A stretch of 64,000 nt of DNA from Saccharum officinarum (GCA_020631735.1 CM036191.1:36315335-36379334); one strand, 5' to 3'. Shown: positions 26,501-37,928, counted from the first letter of the stretch. Notes: generated by a model not told the origin, from the letters alone. Translations and numbers: made by a program.

Positions 26501-28250
26501 TTCTTCAAGTCTGATTGAGCTCGCTCCTTAAATACCTGAATAGGCACGAAAATGTCATTGATTATTTACATAGATGTAAAAAAGGAGCCAAAATACAAAA
26601 AAAAAGAATAATTCAGTATCTTACAGATACATACTCTGGCAAAATGGTTAAGACGCGCTGCTCTCTCCTTCACAGTGTGGTCAATCTTTTGAGTATCCTT
26701 TCGTGCACGAGCTGTAATGCAGATAAGTTTAGATGAAATTTAAATAATAAATAATTTTATATCAAGAGCTCATTTGTCCCAAAAGGAGAGCATGTACCAT
26801 CAAGCTTGAGAAACCCCAGGCCCAAAACAGCAGCATCCTGGCATGCACGTTCGTTCAGCCTTGTTATGCCACTAGGATGCAAAGTAGATCAGACATAAGA
26901 ACAAAATATACAGTTATGCAAACAATAACTTGCTTTTATCAAGGAGTAAATGTAGTAATATGAATATGGTTCTGCTTTGGAGTAGAAGAGTACCGTGAAA
27001 GTAATAGAATGTCACTTTGAGCCCTTTCATTTACAAACTTAGCATCGTTGTAAACAAATTTGCAGGCTTCAGCCAATCCTTGACTAGCATAGACTGACTT
27101 CTTCTTCAATGGAACTTGATCATCTGAAAATTGAGGATTGCCCCTTGAATGTTGCTTGAAATCTCTGCAACAAACACATTGGAAGAAAAAATTGGAAATC
27201 ATTCATGGATGGATATCTAGTCTAAAAACAACAGTGCACCTTTGCACATACAGCCATTGAGCCTTGCCATGCCACTGCAGCTTATATTGGAAAAAAAAAT
27301 GGATATATAGGACTAGAACGTGAAAACAGAAAGGATAGATCTTCAGCTGACTAGGTTCAATATTTGAATAAAAAATAAAATGAAAAGAGCAAGTAAGGGC
27401 TGCCCAAGCAGGTGACATATTGACATTGATAAATTGTGGAAAGACTTTACCATGCACAAGTGGAAACACTAGCAAATGCAAAACTAAATGCATGTAACAG
27501 TAATCGCTAGAAAAATAACATATATATGGACGGCCAGTGAATGAACGATGTGCCAAAATCATTCCATTGGTTGGTGTTTGCTAAATGTGAACATGACTCC
27601 CAAAAAATGGTTTAGATGATGCACAGGGCCCTTACAATTTTCCAAGGATCCATTAAGCAAATTTACAGCTGTTTTACTGATTATTGTACAAGTTATCACA
27701 GATAAATGTACTAAGGCCCCAGGAAACAATAAGCAGCAAATCCGAATAACTATGTTGAAAAGAAGGCTTTGAGATAGGCTGAAGCCAAACTTGATGACTA
27801 AAGTAACTTGTAACTACTACCATAGAAAGATTATTACATAATTCCCCCTTATAGAAAACACACTAATGCTGTTGAAGAAACAATATTGGTATTGGTACTG
27901 AAAAAAACAAGATATAGCAGGCCAGCAGTTAAAGCTTACCTGTAAGGGCTGGCGCCGCCTTCTTCCGCAGCCTCGCACTCTTCAGTTTCGCATTCGCAGC
28001 TGTTATGAGACCCACAAGAGTGGCAGCGAGCATCGCAGCCACCGTGCCCGAGCAGTGAACCATCAGACTTGCTGCCTCTGTGTTTCCACTGGCACAGCCT
28101 GGAGTTAAGGTGGTACCCGCTTCCCCACCTCCTGGCCTCCGATTTCTTGGCTGCACAGGTGAAATCGCGTGGCGCCGGCGCCGGCGTCCCGTACTGGTCT
28201 CTGTAGCACAGCCTACAGGCCACCGTGGTGCCGTACACGTTGCTAGCCAT
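23578..28250 (-). CDS. SPA15-like senescence-associated chloroplast protein, 12 exons, 456 aa
   Basis: Exons in order: 28250-27940, 27164-26994, 26871-26798, 26711-26635, 26535-26464, 26244-26176, 25429-25383, 25245-25122, 24992-24924, 24844-24741, 24448-24373, 23754-23578. All introns are GT-AG. The exons sum to 1371 nt, in frame to a TGA. The start is the first in-frame ATG; the open frame above it begins with GTG. Residues 1-65 are basic and poor in acidic residues, fitting a transit peptide. Residues 72-92 hold six Cys and two His. The middle is charged and helical (NERAQSD, KERAARLNHFAR). The C-terminal part includes SLIAECSSSPDVNT and APSMWTLGNAGMGALQRL, which I recall from sweet potato SPA15 and its plant homologues (about 420 aa). 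That family is reported in chloroplasts and linked to leaf senescence; its biochemical role is unknown. The gene model is firm, the name moderate. Confidence 0.87.
23947..24063 (-). mobile_element. Au SINE in the last intron of the SPA15-like gene
   Basis: A 117-bp insertion whose minus strand ends in (TTG)n after 'ctaccccaacttgcttggga', the hallmark 3' part of the grass Au SINE. A perfect 16-bp target duplication, 'ttgtggaatatagcct', flanks it (23931-23946, 24064-24079). It lies in intron 11 in the same orientation as the gene. The A/B-box 5' part appears shortened. Confidence 0.85.
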
Positions 28251-28595
28251 GCGCGCACAAGCTTCTGTAGCTGTAAACGCCACTCACCACCCAGATCAAG
28301 AATTCAAGATACGCCGTCAGTGATGAGCAGGCTCCGTACTGTAGCTAGTTCCCGGCTGCCCGTTTGGAGCGCTGGTACACAGCCATTGCAGTGGCTTGCA
28401 GCGCCTGGCGTGAAATTCCAGTCACTACGTGTCACAGATCCAATCAATCAATCAATCGGATGTGTGGTGCTAATTGCTAAATAAAACAAACAAACAAATC
28501 GGCGGAGTTGCTGGCTCGCCAGTCGCCAGCACCGACAACAATACAGCTGGAACGGAAGAGAGGGAAGGTGCGGGGTACCTGGTGGATGGGATGCT

Positions 28596-28627
<32 letters not shown>

Positions 28628-28930
28628 AAGTGAGGGCGGCGCTGGTCGGGCGGGGAGGCGTCCGTCCCCAGCTTGTGACGCGACGGCGATGGAAGTTATT
28701 GAGTGGCGGAGGGGAACGGAGGAAAGGGGATATTCCGGAAGCAGCCAGGGAGGGAGGCGGGCCCACGGGATCGCGGGAGGGGAAGCATCGGCCACCAGTT
28801 GGGCCTGCGGCCGGTGAGAGGCCAACGGGCCCGGGCGGGCCCACTACCATCCTTATCCGCTATCCTGTGGCAGGGAACGTCGCCACATCGGCAAATCCAT
28901 TACCGTGCGTGTATTTCGGGGGTTTTAAGA
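28251..28930 (-). promoter_or_regulatory. 5' flank and probable promoter of the SPA15-like gene
   Basis: GC-rich sequence with a (CGT)n/(CGG)n run at about 28589-28626, typical of grass 5' UTR and promoter regions. I see no convincing TATA box. Long frames on both strands reflect base composition. Confidence 0.45.
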
Positions 28931-28934
28931 CTGC

Positions 28935-29390
28935 CCGCAGTGACATACTCTAAACGATACTCTAAAATTTTAGAGTATGAATATAGAGTAAAAACTGCTG
29001 CACTGGCATACTCTAAACGATACTCTATCCTTTCTCTCACTCTATATTTAGAGTAGTACTGTGCTTACTCTATATTCTGTAGTGGCGGACCCCGCTAGCT
29101 AAACAAAGGGAAAAAATGCTATAACTCACAAACCAAAAATCCAAATTAAATTTCGATTGCACCATTAAATTCGTCTCAATAAATCCTTCAAAACTAGATC
29201 ACACATGGATATATTTAGATAAAGTGACAAGTGGGTCCCATAGTGGATAGAGTAGATAGAGGATGATATAGAGGATGGATGGGTGCGGGAGAATTGAGTA
29301 TAGAGGAGAGAATCTTGCTGACTAGGATGTATAGAGGATGAATATAGAGGTCCATGAGTGCGGATAGCCTAAAATCGCTACCCGCTAGTC
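28935..29390. repeat. ACTCTAAA/TAGAGTA-rich repeat
   Basis: 'catactctaaacgatactcta' occurs twice (about 28953 and 29018) and the complementary TATAGAG word recurs to 29350, giving an inverted, hairpin-prone layout. Probably a MITE or MITE cluster. Termini are not resolved. Confidence 0.5.
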
Positions 29391-29639
29391 ACCTGGGCAT
29401 GGAATTCTAGGTTCAGTTTGAATCTAGAGAGATTTTAGGAATTGAAATTCTAGGATTTCAGAATGTACATTTTAGATTTAATAAAAAATCTATGATAACT
29501 TTTTTGAACATCAACTGTAGGTAATCTGCCTTTTCATTTAGTACGGAGGAGTATCAAATTCACAAAGTTAAGTGAAAAAAAAAAGAAAAAACTGCGAGAG
29601 ATGCAGGCTACACAGGTAACCGAATAAAAGAAGAAAGGG

Positions 29640-30690
29640 AGAGTAATGGACAAAAGAAGGGAACCGCTTGCGCTCTGACGTACGATGGCCAATCCATCTG
29701 ATGGTACCGTGGCCCGTGTGATTCATTCCCGCGCGCGTGCGCCTGCACACTGTGCCTGTGCCAGCATGCCTCACCCACGCCTGCATTTCGTGCACCCACG
29801 CTGCCCCGCGCCACCTCGATGTTGCCCACGCCCCTCGTGCTTCCCACACACATCACATGTGCAACATCTATTTTACTTTTAAAACATCTAGATGCAACAC
29901 TTGCAACATACTTCTGACGACAGATGAAACACTTAAAACATGCTTCTGAAACACTTGAAAAAACAACTAAAAACACTTGAAAAACATTGCAAACATACAT
30001 AACATCCCAGATAAAACGTTTGCAACGTATGTGTGAAACATATGTAACATCTAGATAAACACACTTGCAACATACGTCTAGAAAACAGATGAAACATTGG
30101 GGATGGACACAAACATACATGTAAAACCATTGCAACATATGCAACATCTCGATCTACTTTTGCAACATCCGTATGAAACATATGCAACATACCTCTAAAA
30201 CATCTGAAACATTTGAAATGTACGTTTGAAACGTTCATCGTATTTCGGTGCAACCTCATCCGTCGTTTGCATTGGGGGCGCCGCAAGTGTAGCAGGAGGC
30301 GAGGCCGGATGGCTTCTGCGCCAGGGCCGACGCTTCTCCTTGCGCTGGCGAGGCCTGTTGGCGTCATCATGCGCGAGCACGCGCGCAGCAGCCAGCTGGT
30401 GGCCGAGGGAGCGGTCGCCACGTGTGGGCATGGCGGGCGGTGGAGCAAGAGTAGCGGCAAGGGCAGTGGAGCAGGTGCGTGACTGTTAACGGCAAAGTAG
30501 AGCAGGGAGCGGGTAGGCGGCTTGGTGGAGGCTCCCACGGCGGTCGGGAACGCCGCGACGGCCAGTATGAGATGGGGAAATATCGCTCTTTATTTTTTTT
30601 GGCCAAAGGAACAAAGGTAGACGGTAGGAGGCCTGTTATGCCACTTCGCAAGGAAGAAGTGTCCGTACGGATGTCCTGACCCGAGCATTT
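29640..30690. repeat. GCAACA/GAAACA-rich dispersed element, copy 2
   Basis: The core at 29858-30235 aligns with 21513-21895 throughout (for example 'catctagatgcaacacttgc' against 'catccagatgcaacacttg'). Flanks are GC-rich, and a GTCCGTACGGATGTCC motif lies near 30661. No coding domain recognised. Confidence 0.55.
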
Positions 30691-30759
30691 CCGACTAAAG
30701 AAACAAAGTCCACATCTTTTGGGCGTGGTTCACTCCTCGCATGGCTGTTGAATTGCCTT

Positions 30760-31600
30760 AATGTCATCTCTGATTGCAGCCGCCTCTTCCTGGGTTGAGC
30801 TGCAGCGCCTGTTGTCCAAACCAGCCTTCCATTCCTTGCCAAATCAATTTCGCGAATGAACAGTTGGCAATCATATGTGAGTGTGATTCTTGTTTGGTGT
30901 AGCATAGTTTGCAAATTGGTCCCCCTTCCCCCCCCCCCCCCCCCCCCCCCCCGCCCCGGTTGTTGATTCTGTCCGCTGTCGGCAATTTCCTTTGGAGCAG
31001 AAGCTAAATGAAGAATCGACCCTTTGGTTCTGCCCTGAATTTCCAAATACTCCTCCAATCGAGTTCTGAGAAAGCACCGAAGAACTAGGCATCATATGCC
31101 AACCTGGCGGAGTACTGGCCTGATGTTCCCAGCCTCCAAGAGCACTCATCTTCTTGTGGTTGTAACTAAACTTCTTGTACTTGGGTCCACAGGTCGACGA
31201 ACTGATGAAGTTCTCTGTCTGTGTTGATGCGGTTTAAGGCAAGCATCCATCCTCCCGTTTGTAGTGCTGCTACAACCTTGTCGTTTTTTCGCCGCGCAAG
31301 CTTATAACAATCTGGGGCAACATCTTTTGGTGCTCTCCCACTCAGTCAGTTATCTTGTCAGAACATAGCTTTCTCGCCATTGCCTAGTTTTATGGTGGTG
31401 CATGCTCTGTACCGGGCTTCTTCAGTGTTGTTCATTGGAATGGGTAGGCCAGTCCATGGTTCTTCTGGTGTCGCTCAATGGTGTCAAATCCATCTAAGTC
31501 TCAATGTTGTGTTAAAGGCTGCAAGGTCCCTTATCCCAAGACCACCAAGGGCTTCCTGTCGTGTCACTCATGATAACTTCAATGTTCAACTACTATGGAA
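30760..31600 (-). mobile_element. LINE 3' fragment
   Basis: Minus strand: near 31560-31500 the frame reads EALGGLGIRDLAAFNTTLRLRW, shown in part as GGLGIRDLAAFNTTLRLRW, a pattern of the region after plant LINE reverse transcriptases. Near 30985-30780 follows a zf-RVT-like Cys/His segment (C-K-L-C then H-S-H-M-I-A-N-C-S-F-A-K-L-I-W). In-frame stops and a poly-C tract break it. Confidence 0.75.
30928..30952. repeat. Poly-C tract (25 nt)
   Basis: Uninterrupted 25 C on the plus strand, in the middle of the LINE zinc-binding region. Its true length is uncertain because such tracts are hard to sequence. Confidence 0.9.
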
Positions 31601-32584
31601 AGATTTTTTTCCATATTAAAATAGGTTTATAGATATGTTATTTTGTTGGCCCTAGACTCTAGTTAGACATCTCTAGAAAATATTAATTTCTAGAGGCGAC
31701 TATCGAACCACCCTAAAATCGATTTGTAGACACGGGTCGAAACCTAACCACTCCTAGAGATCGATTTCAATTCTAGAGTGGATCTATACCCAATAAAATA
31801 GTACAGCTTTAGTTTAGATTATTTCTCCATGTGAGGTCATTTAGACAAATCAAAGAAAAAAAATTATAAAATGCATTACGGATGCATTAACTCCAACTCT
31901 CAAAGTGTATTGTTTGGTTTCTAAAATGTTTGTATTGTGCACCACATATCCATAGAGCTAGGCAATTTTCATTGAACCCCTTCCTCGGATACCTCCCTCT
32001 CTCAAAAAAATAAAGGGCCCACGGAGAATGCGGCGGGTGGCTACTTACATTGCCAGGGTATATCGAAGTTATGCCAACAGGCTAGCTAGAAAATAATAAG
32101 CCAGAATAACCTCACACAAAACAGAGAATAATATGCAGCATTCAAATGCATCGTGAAATCATAAACACTTAGCTTGTGAGTTGTGAGGCCTGGCCAAAGC
32201 ACCACCAAGAACTCATCGTGCATGTGTCCCATACGTGAAAGGAGACGTAGGATGCATCATGTGTTGAGCGTGCACACCGAAGCTACATGTATGATGTACT
32301 TTCTCTAACCTCTTGCGGTTTTGGTGTTTGACTCATCCAAAACTGCAAATCATCACAATTTTATGATTTCAGTACAATTCGCGCGCATCACATTTCTTCA
32401 ACTTATAAAGCACTTTAAATACCATGTATCATCTCATTTCCCTTCCATCTCTCAGTGTATAGTATGTTTTTGCCAGCGCATACATGTTATTAGTTATATG
32501 TGAGATATTAGAGAGAAACAAATCATACCAGCAGCGAAAGATTTTCAACTGTCCAACATCAATGAGAAATCATACCAGCTCGCG
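31601..32584. other. Intergenic, no gene seen
   Basis: AT-rich sequence without coding or repeat signatures that I can name. Confidence 0.5.
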
Positions 32585-32960
32585 ATCGTTCTTAGTTTCA
32601 CACTTGCCCCGGTACACGCCACCCTCGTAGTCCATGAAATCTTTGTTGCCGTCCCCGACGGCGATGGAGATGACAACGAGCCCGAAGATAACTGCCGAAA
32701 GAATTTGAACTCGTTGAGGCGTGGCATCTCCTGCACGCGCGGTGTGGTGCTAGCGTGGCATGTACCATCACTCCCCTGTAAGGGTAGGAAGCCGACGACG
32801 CCATTCTTGATCATGTACTGGAAAGCGTGGATGGCGAGGCCGCCACCCTTGCTCGTAGGATCATAATCCACGAGCTCCTACTCCGACAACCGCACAGCCG
32901 GGTCCTCGTTGTTCGCCCCTCTAATGGCGTTGTGGTCTCCAACACGCCCGCAGTGGCGGA
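32585..32960 (-). pseudogene. Papain-type (C1A) cysteine protease fragment
   Basis: Minus strand. LSE-stop-ELVDYDP matches the family motif LSEQELVDCD, with the Gln codon now TAG (32880-32878) and the Cys replaced by Tyr. It continues GGGLAIHAFQYMIKNG, where active enzymes have GCNGG, and then SDGTCHA. A frame change follows, and SIAVGDGNKDFMDYEGGVYR matches the segment ahead of the catalytic His. The catalytic Cys and His regions are absent. Premature stop, lost structural Cys and frameshift make it non-functional. Confidence 0.75.
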
Positions 32961-33039
32961 TCCAGAACTAAAATCCACCTATGGCGAAGCTATCACTATA
33001 GGTGCAAGAGCTTAACATCTCATAGGGGGTGTTGTCAAC

Positions 33040-33371
33040 TGCCATGCGCACCTAATAAGCTACAACTCCTCCGTTCAAAGGAGAATGCAATTATAGCTTA
33101 GTACAAGTCAAATTATATTGAGTTTATGCATAAACTATCAATATTTTATACCAAATAAAGGTCATTAGACTCGACATGAGTATATCTTTTCCTATTTTGT
33201 GTTATATAAATATCGGTACTCTTTTTTATAAACTTAGTCAAACGTTAGAAAATTTGACTAGATGGAGCTACAATTTCGTCAATTTCCGGGCATAGATGAT
33301 TGCATAGCTTCTTAAGACGTAAAAATGAATCATGGATATGGTGTTAGGGGCAACGATGTGGAATGAACTAT
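33040..33371. other. AT-rich DNA with a Stowaway-like end
   Basis: 'actcctccgttc' near 33066 resembles the common CTCCNTCCGTTC start of grass Stowaway-type MITEs. The opposite end is not clear, so I do not set borders. Confidence 0.35.
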
Positions 33372-33860
33372 TCAGTGAAAGTATAGTAATTTCTTGTGAT
33401 CCTCTAGCATGCGGTCAAACTTAGCCTTCTCCTTTTCATTTTCGCAATCTTTTTGTGTATCACGAATGACATCACCAAGAGCATCATCTTCAGTGAGTGT
33501 GTCTTCTGCCCTTGCCTCTTCTTCAGCTTCGCCCATTGCAGTATCATCGAAGTCACCGTATTGAGCAATAATGTCGTCAGGGTCCAATTGTTCTTCTTCA
33601 CCTTCTTCCATTATAACCACGGTTTCTCCGTGCTTGGTCCAACAAATATAGTTTGGCTTGAAACCCGACTTCAACAAGTGTGAGTGAAGACTCCTTGAGC
33701 TAGAATATTCCTTCAAATTCTTACACAGGGCACATGGGCAGCACATGAAACCATTCTGCTTGTTTGCCTCGGCTACTCTTAAGAAATAATGCACGCCATC
33801 AATGAACTCTTTGGAGCGGCGATCGGCATTGTACATCCAATGGTGTGTCATCGTCTGCAT
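33372..33860 (-). pseudogene. CACTA transposase-associated domain (TNP2 N-terminus)
   Basis: After a likely 3' splice site (…aatgcag before 33854), the frame reads MTHHWMYNADRRSKEFIDGV, then FL..A...N, CPCALCKN, SLHSHLLKSGF and YICWTKHGE. This is the transposase-associated domain found at the N-terminus of plant En/Spm proteins, with its Cys/His set intact. An acidic tail follows and the frame ends at 33372. The DDE catalytic part is absent, so this is a remnant. Confidence 0.8.
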
Positions 33861-35314
33861 TATATGACATATCACATAATTAAATTTCTCATTTTTGTAA
33901 ACAAATGAAATTAAAAAATACCCCAAAATTCTCTATTTCTCTAATGAACAAATTGAGTAACATGCCATGGAACACCATCATGTGTCATGTCCCAAGGTCT
34001 ACAATCAACTCCAAAAGTCACACAAAGCCTAAGGTCATTAGTAGTTAACTACCTCGATTAATTAATTATTTAATTAAGCATTTAAAATTAAGAATAAAAT
34101 TAACTTTGTCCAATTTAGCTCAAAATTTCATGAGAGGTTCATCATGTCATAAAACAGTGGCAAAACAAATTTCATAATTTTTGGACATTTATAAAAGCCT
34201 AGAAAAATCATGGAAGTTGTATTTTTCTATTAAGAGAGGTAATTTTATCTCATAACAAAACAGTTCAAATTTCAACTTTCAATTTTTTCCCAGATAGTAC
34301 ACATGATAGACAGGCTACCTAGAAATTTTCAGAATTTTGAGGTTAAGATGAATTTATTTTGAATTTTCAAAGAATCAGCACTATTTGACATTTTCTGAAA
34401 AAGAGAAAGGACATTGTGCAGCTGACCGGCTGACCCCACACGTCAGCCCGTGTTGACCCCGACGCCGACGAACTTTGACCGGGGCGTTCTCGCCGACGGC
34501 GAGGTCTCCGGCCGCGCGGTTTGGCCCTACGGCTTCCCCACGATGACGCGCACCTCCTGACCTAGACCGTTGGGCAGGAACTGCTCCGCAGCAGGCATGA
34601 TGGCGGCCATGGCGGGCAGCCAGACTCCGGCGAGCTCGAAAACGGCGACTGGAGCTTCTCCGGCGACGGCATTTGCACTAGGAGGTTGTCCTTGCCCAGA
34701 CGAACTCATACGCATGACCAATCGAGTCGAAATGGCCTCTAGCAGGTACGGCGTCGCGCGCGGCGGCGGCAAAACACAGACGGCGGCAAGCCGCGTTCCG
34801 GCCAACTCAGTGCGGTAGATGTCAAATGGACGGTAGGGTTAGGATCATGAGCTTACCGCGACACGCCGGTGAAGACGGTTGAGTGAATGAACGGCTCCGG
34901 CGGTGGTGACAGCAGCAGCGGCGGCGTGTCCCGACGGCGACGATGGCGTTCCCGGCTCCTGTGACGAACGCCGAAACAGGCAAGCTTAAGGAGAAGGGAC
35001 TTTTAGTCCCGGTTGGTGTTCCTAACCGAGACTAAATAGTCCCGGTTGGTACTACAATCCGGGACTAAAGTAAGTCCCGGATTGTAGTTCCAACCGGGAC
35101 TAAAGGTTAACATTTAGTCCCGGTTAGTGACACCAACCGGGACTAAAAGTCCCTCCTGCAAAAGCCTGACATCAGAGCCGTTGGGCAGGGGACTTTTAAT
35201 CCCGATCGGTGTTACCAACCGGGACTAAAGAGTTTTTTTGGGTCCCGGATGCATATTTCTCCGAGACTATTGCTCATTTGATAGATCCAACCAAAGGTCT
35301 ATTCTGTAGTAGTG
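33372..35314 (-). mobile_element. Truncated CACTA (En/Spm) element
   Basis: The plus-strand terminus TTCTGTAGTAGTG at 35302-35314 is the complement of a CACTACTACAGAA end. Next to it, 35003-35228 is filled with AACCGGGACTAAA / TTTAGTCCCGGTT subterminal repeats in both orientations. A GC-rich leader and then a transposase-associated domain are read on the minus strand. The other end and the catalytic transposase are missing. Confidence 0.75.
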
Positions 35315-35787
35315 AATTGAGTCGTTACATATTGGAATTTGTGTTCGTCATAGAATAGTTGTCTGTATCTTATAACCAGCCCAGATCCAAACCATAGTGA
35401 CGAAAAAGAACATCACAAACTAGTGCCAGATCATCACTGCATTAGAATGCATCACAGCTCATAAGATACACCAATCATATAAACAAACACTGATCATTCA
35501 TGTATTAGCGAGCCCACTGGTGTCATATTTTATCAAACTACAAATTGGCCTAGCCCACAGCCATTTAGTTTGACCATCACAACAACTAAGTTTGAACTTA
35601 AAGATTTCATCTCTCTGGAGTCTAAAATAACTAAACATTTGTATCCACGAGCACTTCAATTGGCTTCCAATCCATAAGATGTGCTACCAGCTGGAAATCA
35701 AAATGAATATAAGTTAGTTTTCAGCAAAAACTCTAAAAAGAAATGTCATCTAAGTAGCAGTTAGCACTTGGTGTCAAATGAAGCTAA
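35315..35787. other. Intergenic, no gene seen
   Basis: AT-rich, without recognisable coding or repeat content. Confidence 0.5.
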
Positions 35788-36013
35788 GGCCCCGTTTGGT
35801 TTGTGTGTTAAAGTTTAACAAACACTGTAGCACTTTTGTCTTATTTGACAAAAAGTTTTCAATCTTGGACTAATTAGGCTTAATAGGTTCGTCTCGTAAA
35901 TTACTCCTAATCTGTGCCGACATGCATGTAATTAGTCTACATTTAGTCATGCATTTGAGGGAACATTGATGTGATGGGGGTTAAACTTTAACTCCTTCGA
36001 ACCAAACGGGGCC
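35788..36013. mobile_element. MITE with GGCCCCGTTTGG ends
   Basis: Ends GGCCCCGTTTGGTT and AACCAAACGGGGCC are perfect inverted copies. The interior has the common 'ttcgtctcgtaaattactc' and 'gcatgtaattagt' words of this abundant grass family. A diverged relative lies at 37697-37928. Confidence 0.8.
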
Positions 36014-36426
36014 AAAGTTCATATTCATCATAGCAAGAGTAGAAGCAATAATTCAGTTTCACACCAACTCTCAAATTCTCATTAAACTTCACATAGTGAA
36101 GCACAAGTAGTAATAATTCAGCAATGCTCACGTGATAGAATGTTCACAAAAATACATGTAAGAATGTTCACGGTTCTTGTAGCTTGCCAGCTAAGATTGC
36201 AATCAGTGTTAGTAGCTTGTCATGATCTGCACATTTAAACCAAATTCAAAAAGCAGGGTTTTGTGGGATTTTGATATGCATATTTAATTTAGTGACTATG
36301 AAAATGGATGAACTGGATGAAACATCACAAGTTAATACTACATCAGACTCATTATGAGTAAGCTTAAAAAAAGAATTATCAAAGATTCAAAAAAGAAATG
36401 TCATCTATTTATCAGTAAGCTTTGTC

Positions 36427-36545
36427 TTGTGTCTTTTATGTCCCTTTATGTGTCTCCCTGTTTCTCGTCTCTTTTGGGTTTCATCTCTAGCCTACCCCAA
36501 CTTGCTTGGGACAAAATGCTATGTTGTTGGTTGTTGTTGTTGTTT
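36427..36545 (+). mobile_element. Au SINE
   Basis: Same family as 23947-24063, here on the plus strand: 'atgtccctttatgtgtctcc', then 'ctaccccaacttgcttggga', then (TTG)n. No clear target duplication. Confidence 0.75.
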
Positions 36546-36790
36546 GACAAATTAAATAGTTCAAACAGACTGTGCAATGAAGCAAATAGAAAGATGACTG
36601 CATATCTCCATTCAGCTATTCTACAAGTCCAACAAAATCTCAGTGAAAATTTGTAAAGAGCTTACTATCCTCAATAGAAAGATGACTGCATATCTCCATT
36701 CAGCTATCACAAAAATATGAGTAATAGTATCTCAACCTTCTTCTAAGATTTTTGCTGCCTTTAGGAACCTTCTCATGTGACAATATAGAG

Positions 36791-37318
36791 TCAGCACTGA
36801 CATTGAAATTGAGTGTTTGCATCAAAGTCAAGACCAGCATGTTCAGGCTGGGTCAGAGTACTATCCTCCTTCCTGTAGAAATTTAAATAGGCGTGAAATT
36901 TCATTGTTGCAATGACATTACAAATGCTAACAGATATCTAGACGAGTGTTCTTATAGGCATTTAATCAAACAATTCAAGTATGAATTTCAAAACAATAGT
37001 ATTCTTGCATTGATTACAATACGTGGCTCAAGCAAGCAAGCGAAAAACTTCAGCATAGTTCTGTTCCATGATTACTTGATTAGTAGCATGCACTGACCTC
37101 AATCGATAGGTGCAGAGGTTCAGCATCTGGCCGTCCTTGCTCGACACCAGCATCTGCAGGAGCCTAAGGATCTCGTTGCCCTCGCATCCGGCCGTCCTTG
37201 CTCGACACTGCTGAGCACCGGGCTGCGCACGCGCCGCCACCGGATCTGCCGAGGGAGGCACCTCCTCCATGGTCGGATCCCCCACAGCCTTCGTGCCGCC
37301 TGTACCCACCTCCTCCAC
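36791..37318 (-). pseudogene. Two-exon gene fragment of unknown family
   Basis: A first exon (37318-37098) starts MEEVGTGGTKAV, contains EILRLLQMLVSSKDGQMLNL and ends at a good donor (AG|GTCAGT). It joins in frame to 36872-36791 after an acceptor (CTACAG), giving KEDSTLTQPEHAGLDFDANT and then a TGA. In a neighbouring frame the text continues plausibly as SADSILSHEKVPKGSKNLRR, so a one-base shift may have broken a longer gene. I do not recognise the family. Confidence 0.35.
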
Positions 37319-37696
37319 GGCCAGGCATGCCGGATCTACCGCGCAAGGAGCCGACCCTGCCGTTGCTCGCCGGGAGTGGAGCGCCGCCCCCTGCCACCGT
37401 CAGCACAGCACAGCCGGGGTCGAGGTCGGCCGTCAGGTGTGGGCGGCGCGGCCGCGCGTTGAGCTTGCCCGGCGAACGCGAAGGAGGGCCGCCGCGCGTC
37501 GAGCCTAGCGGTCGCGCGGGCGGCGGCGTGGCGCGGCTAGGGTTTCGGCTCTGGCCTGGGAGACTGGGACGGGATCGACGCGAGAATGCGAGATGTGGAC
37601 GCCTGGACAGGGTCACGGCCTCCTCATGGTCAGGGGGTCCTCACTTGGTTGCGCTGGGCTGCGTAGAGTGGCTAGTGGGCTTTTTGAGATTGCGCC
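37319..37696. other. GC-rich flank of the two-exon fragment
   Basis: High GC gives long frames on both strands with no domain content. It could be the promoter and 5' UTR of the fragment at 36791-37318. Confidence 0.35.
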
Positions 37697-37928
37697 ATGT
37701 TTAGATTGAAGATTTTTTCAACTGATGAATAGTACCACTTTCGTCTTATTTGACAAATATTGTCCTCGTAGACCAACTAGGCTCAAAAGATTCATCTCGT
37801 GATTTTGAACTAAACTGTGTAATTAGATATTTTTTTTACCTACATTTAGTACTCCATGCAAGCGGCTAAAAAATTGATGTGATGGAGAGAGAGTGAAAAA
37901 CTTGGAATTTTTGAGGTGATCTAAACAT
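37697..37928. mobile_element. MITE with CATGTTTAGAT ends
   Basis: Ends CATGTTTAGAT and ATCTAAACATG are inverted copies. Inner words ('cttatttgacaaat', 'attcatctcgtgattt', 'gtgtaattaga') match the 35788-36013 family, of which this is a diverged member. Confidence 0.7.

Noticed and set aside
27936..28283. Upstream start for the SPA15-like protein at 28283
   Set aside because: The codon there is GTG, not a normal plant start; the first in-frame ATG is at 28250.
30763..31149. Gly-rich protein frames on the minus strand
   Set aside because: The Gly run is the translation of the poly-C tract inside a LINE remnant.
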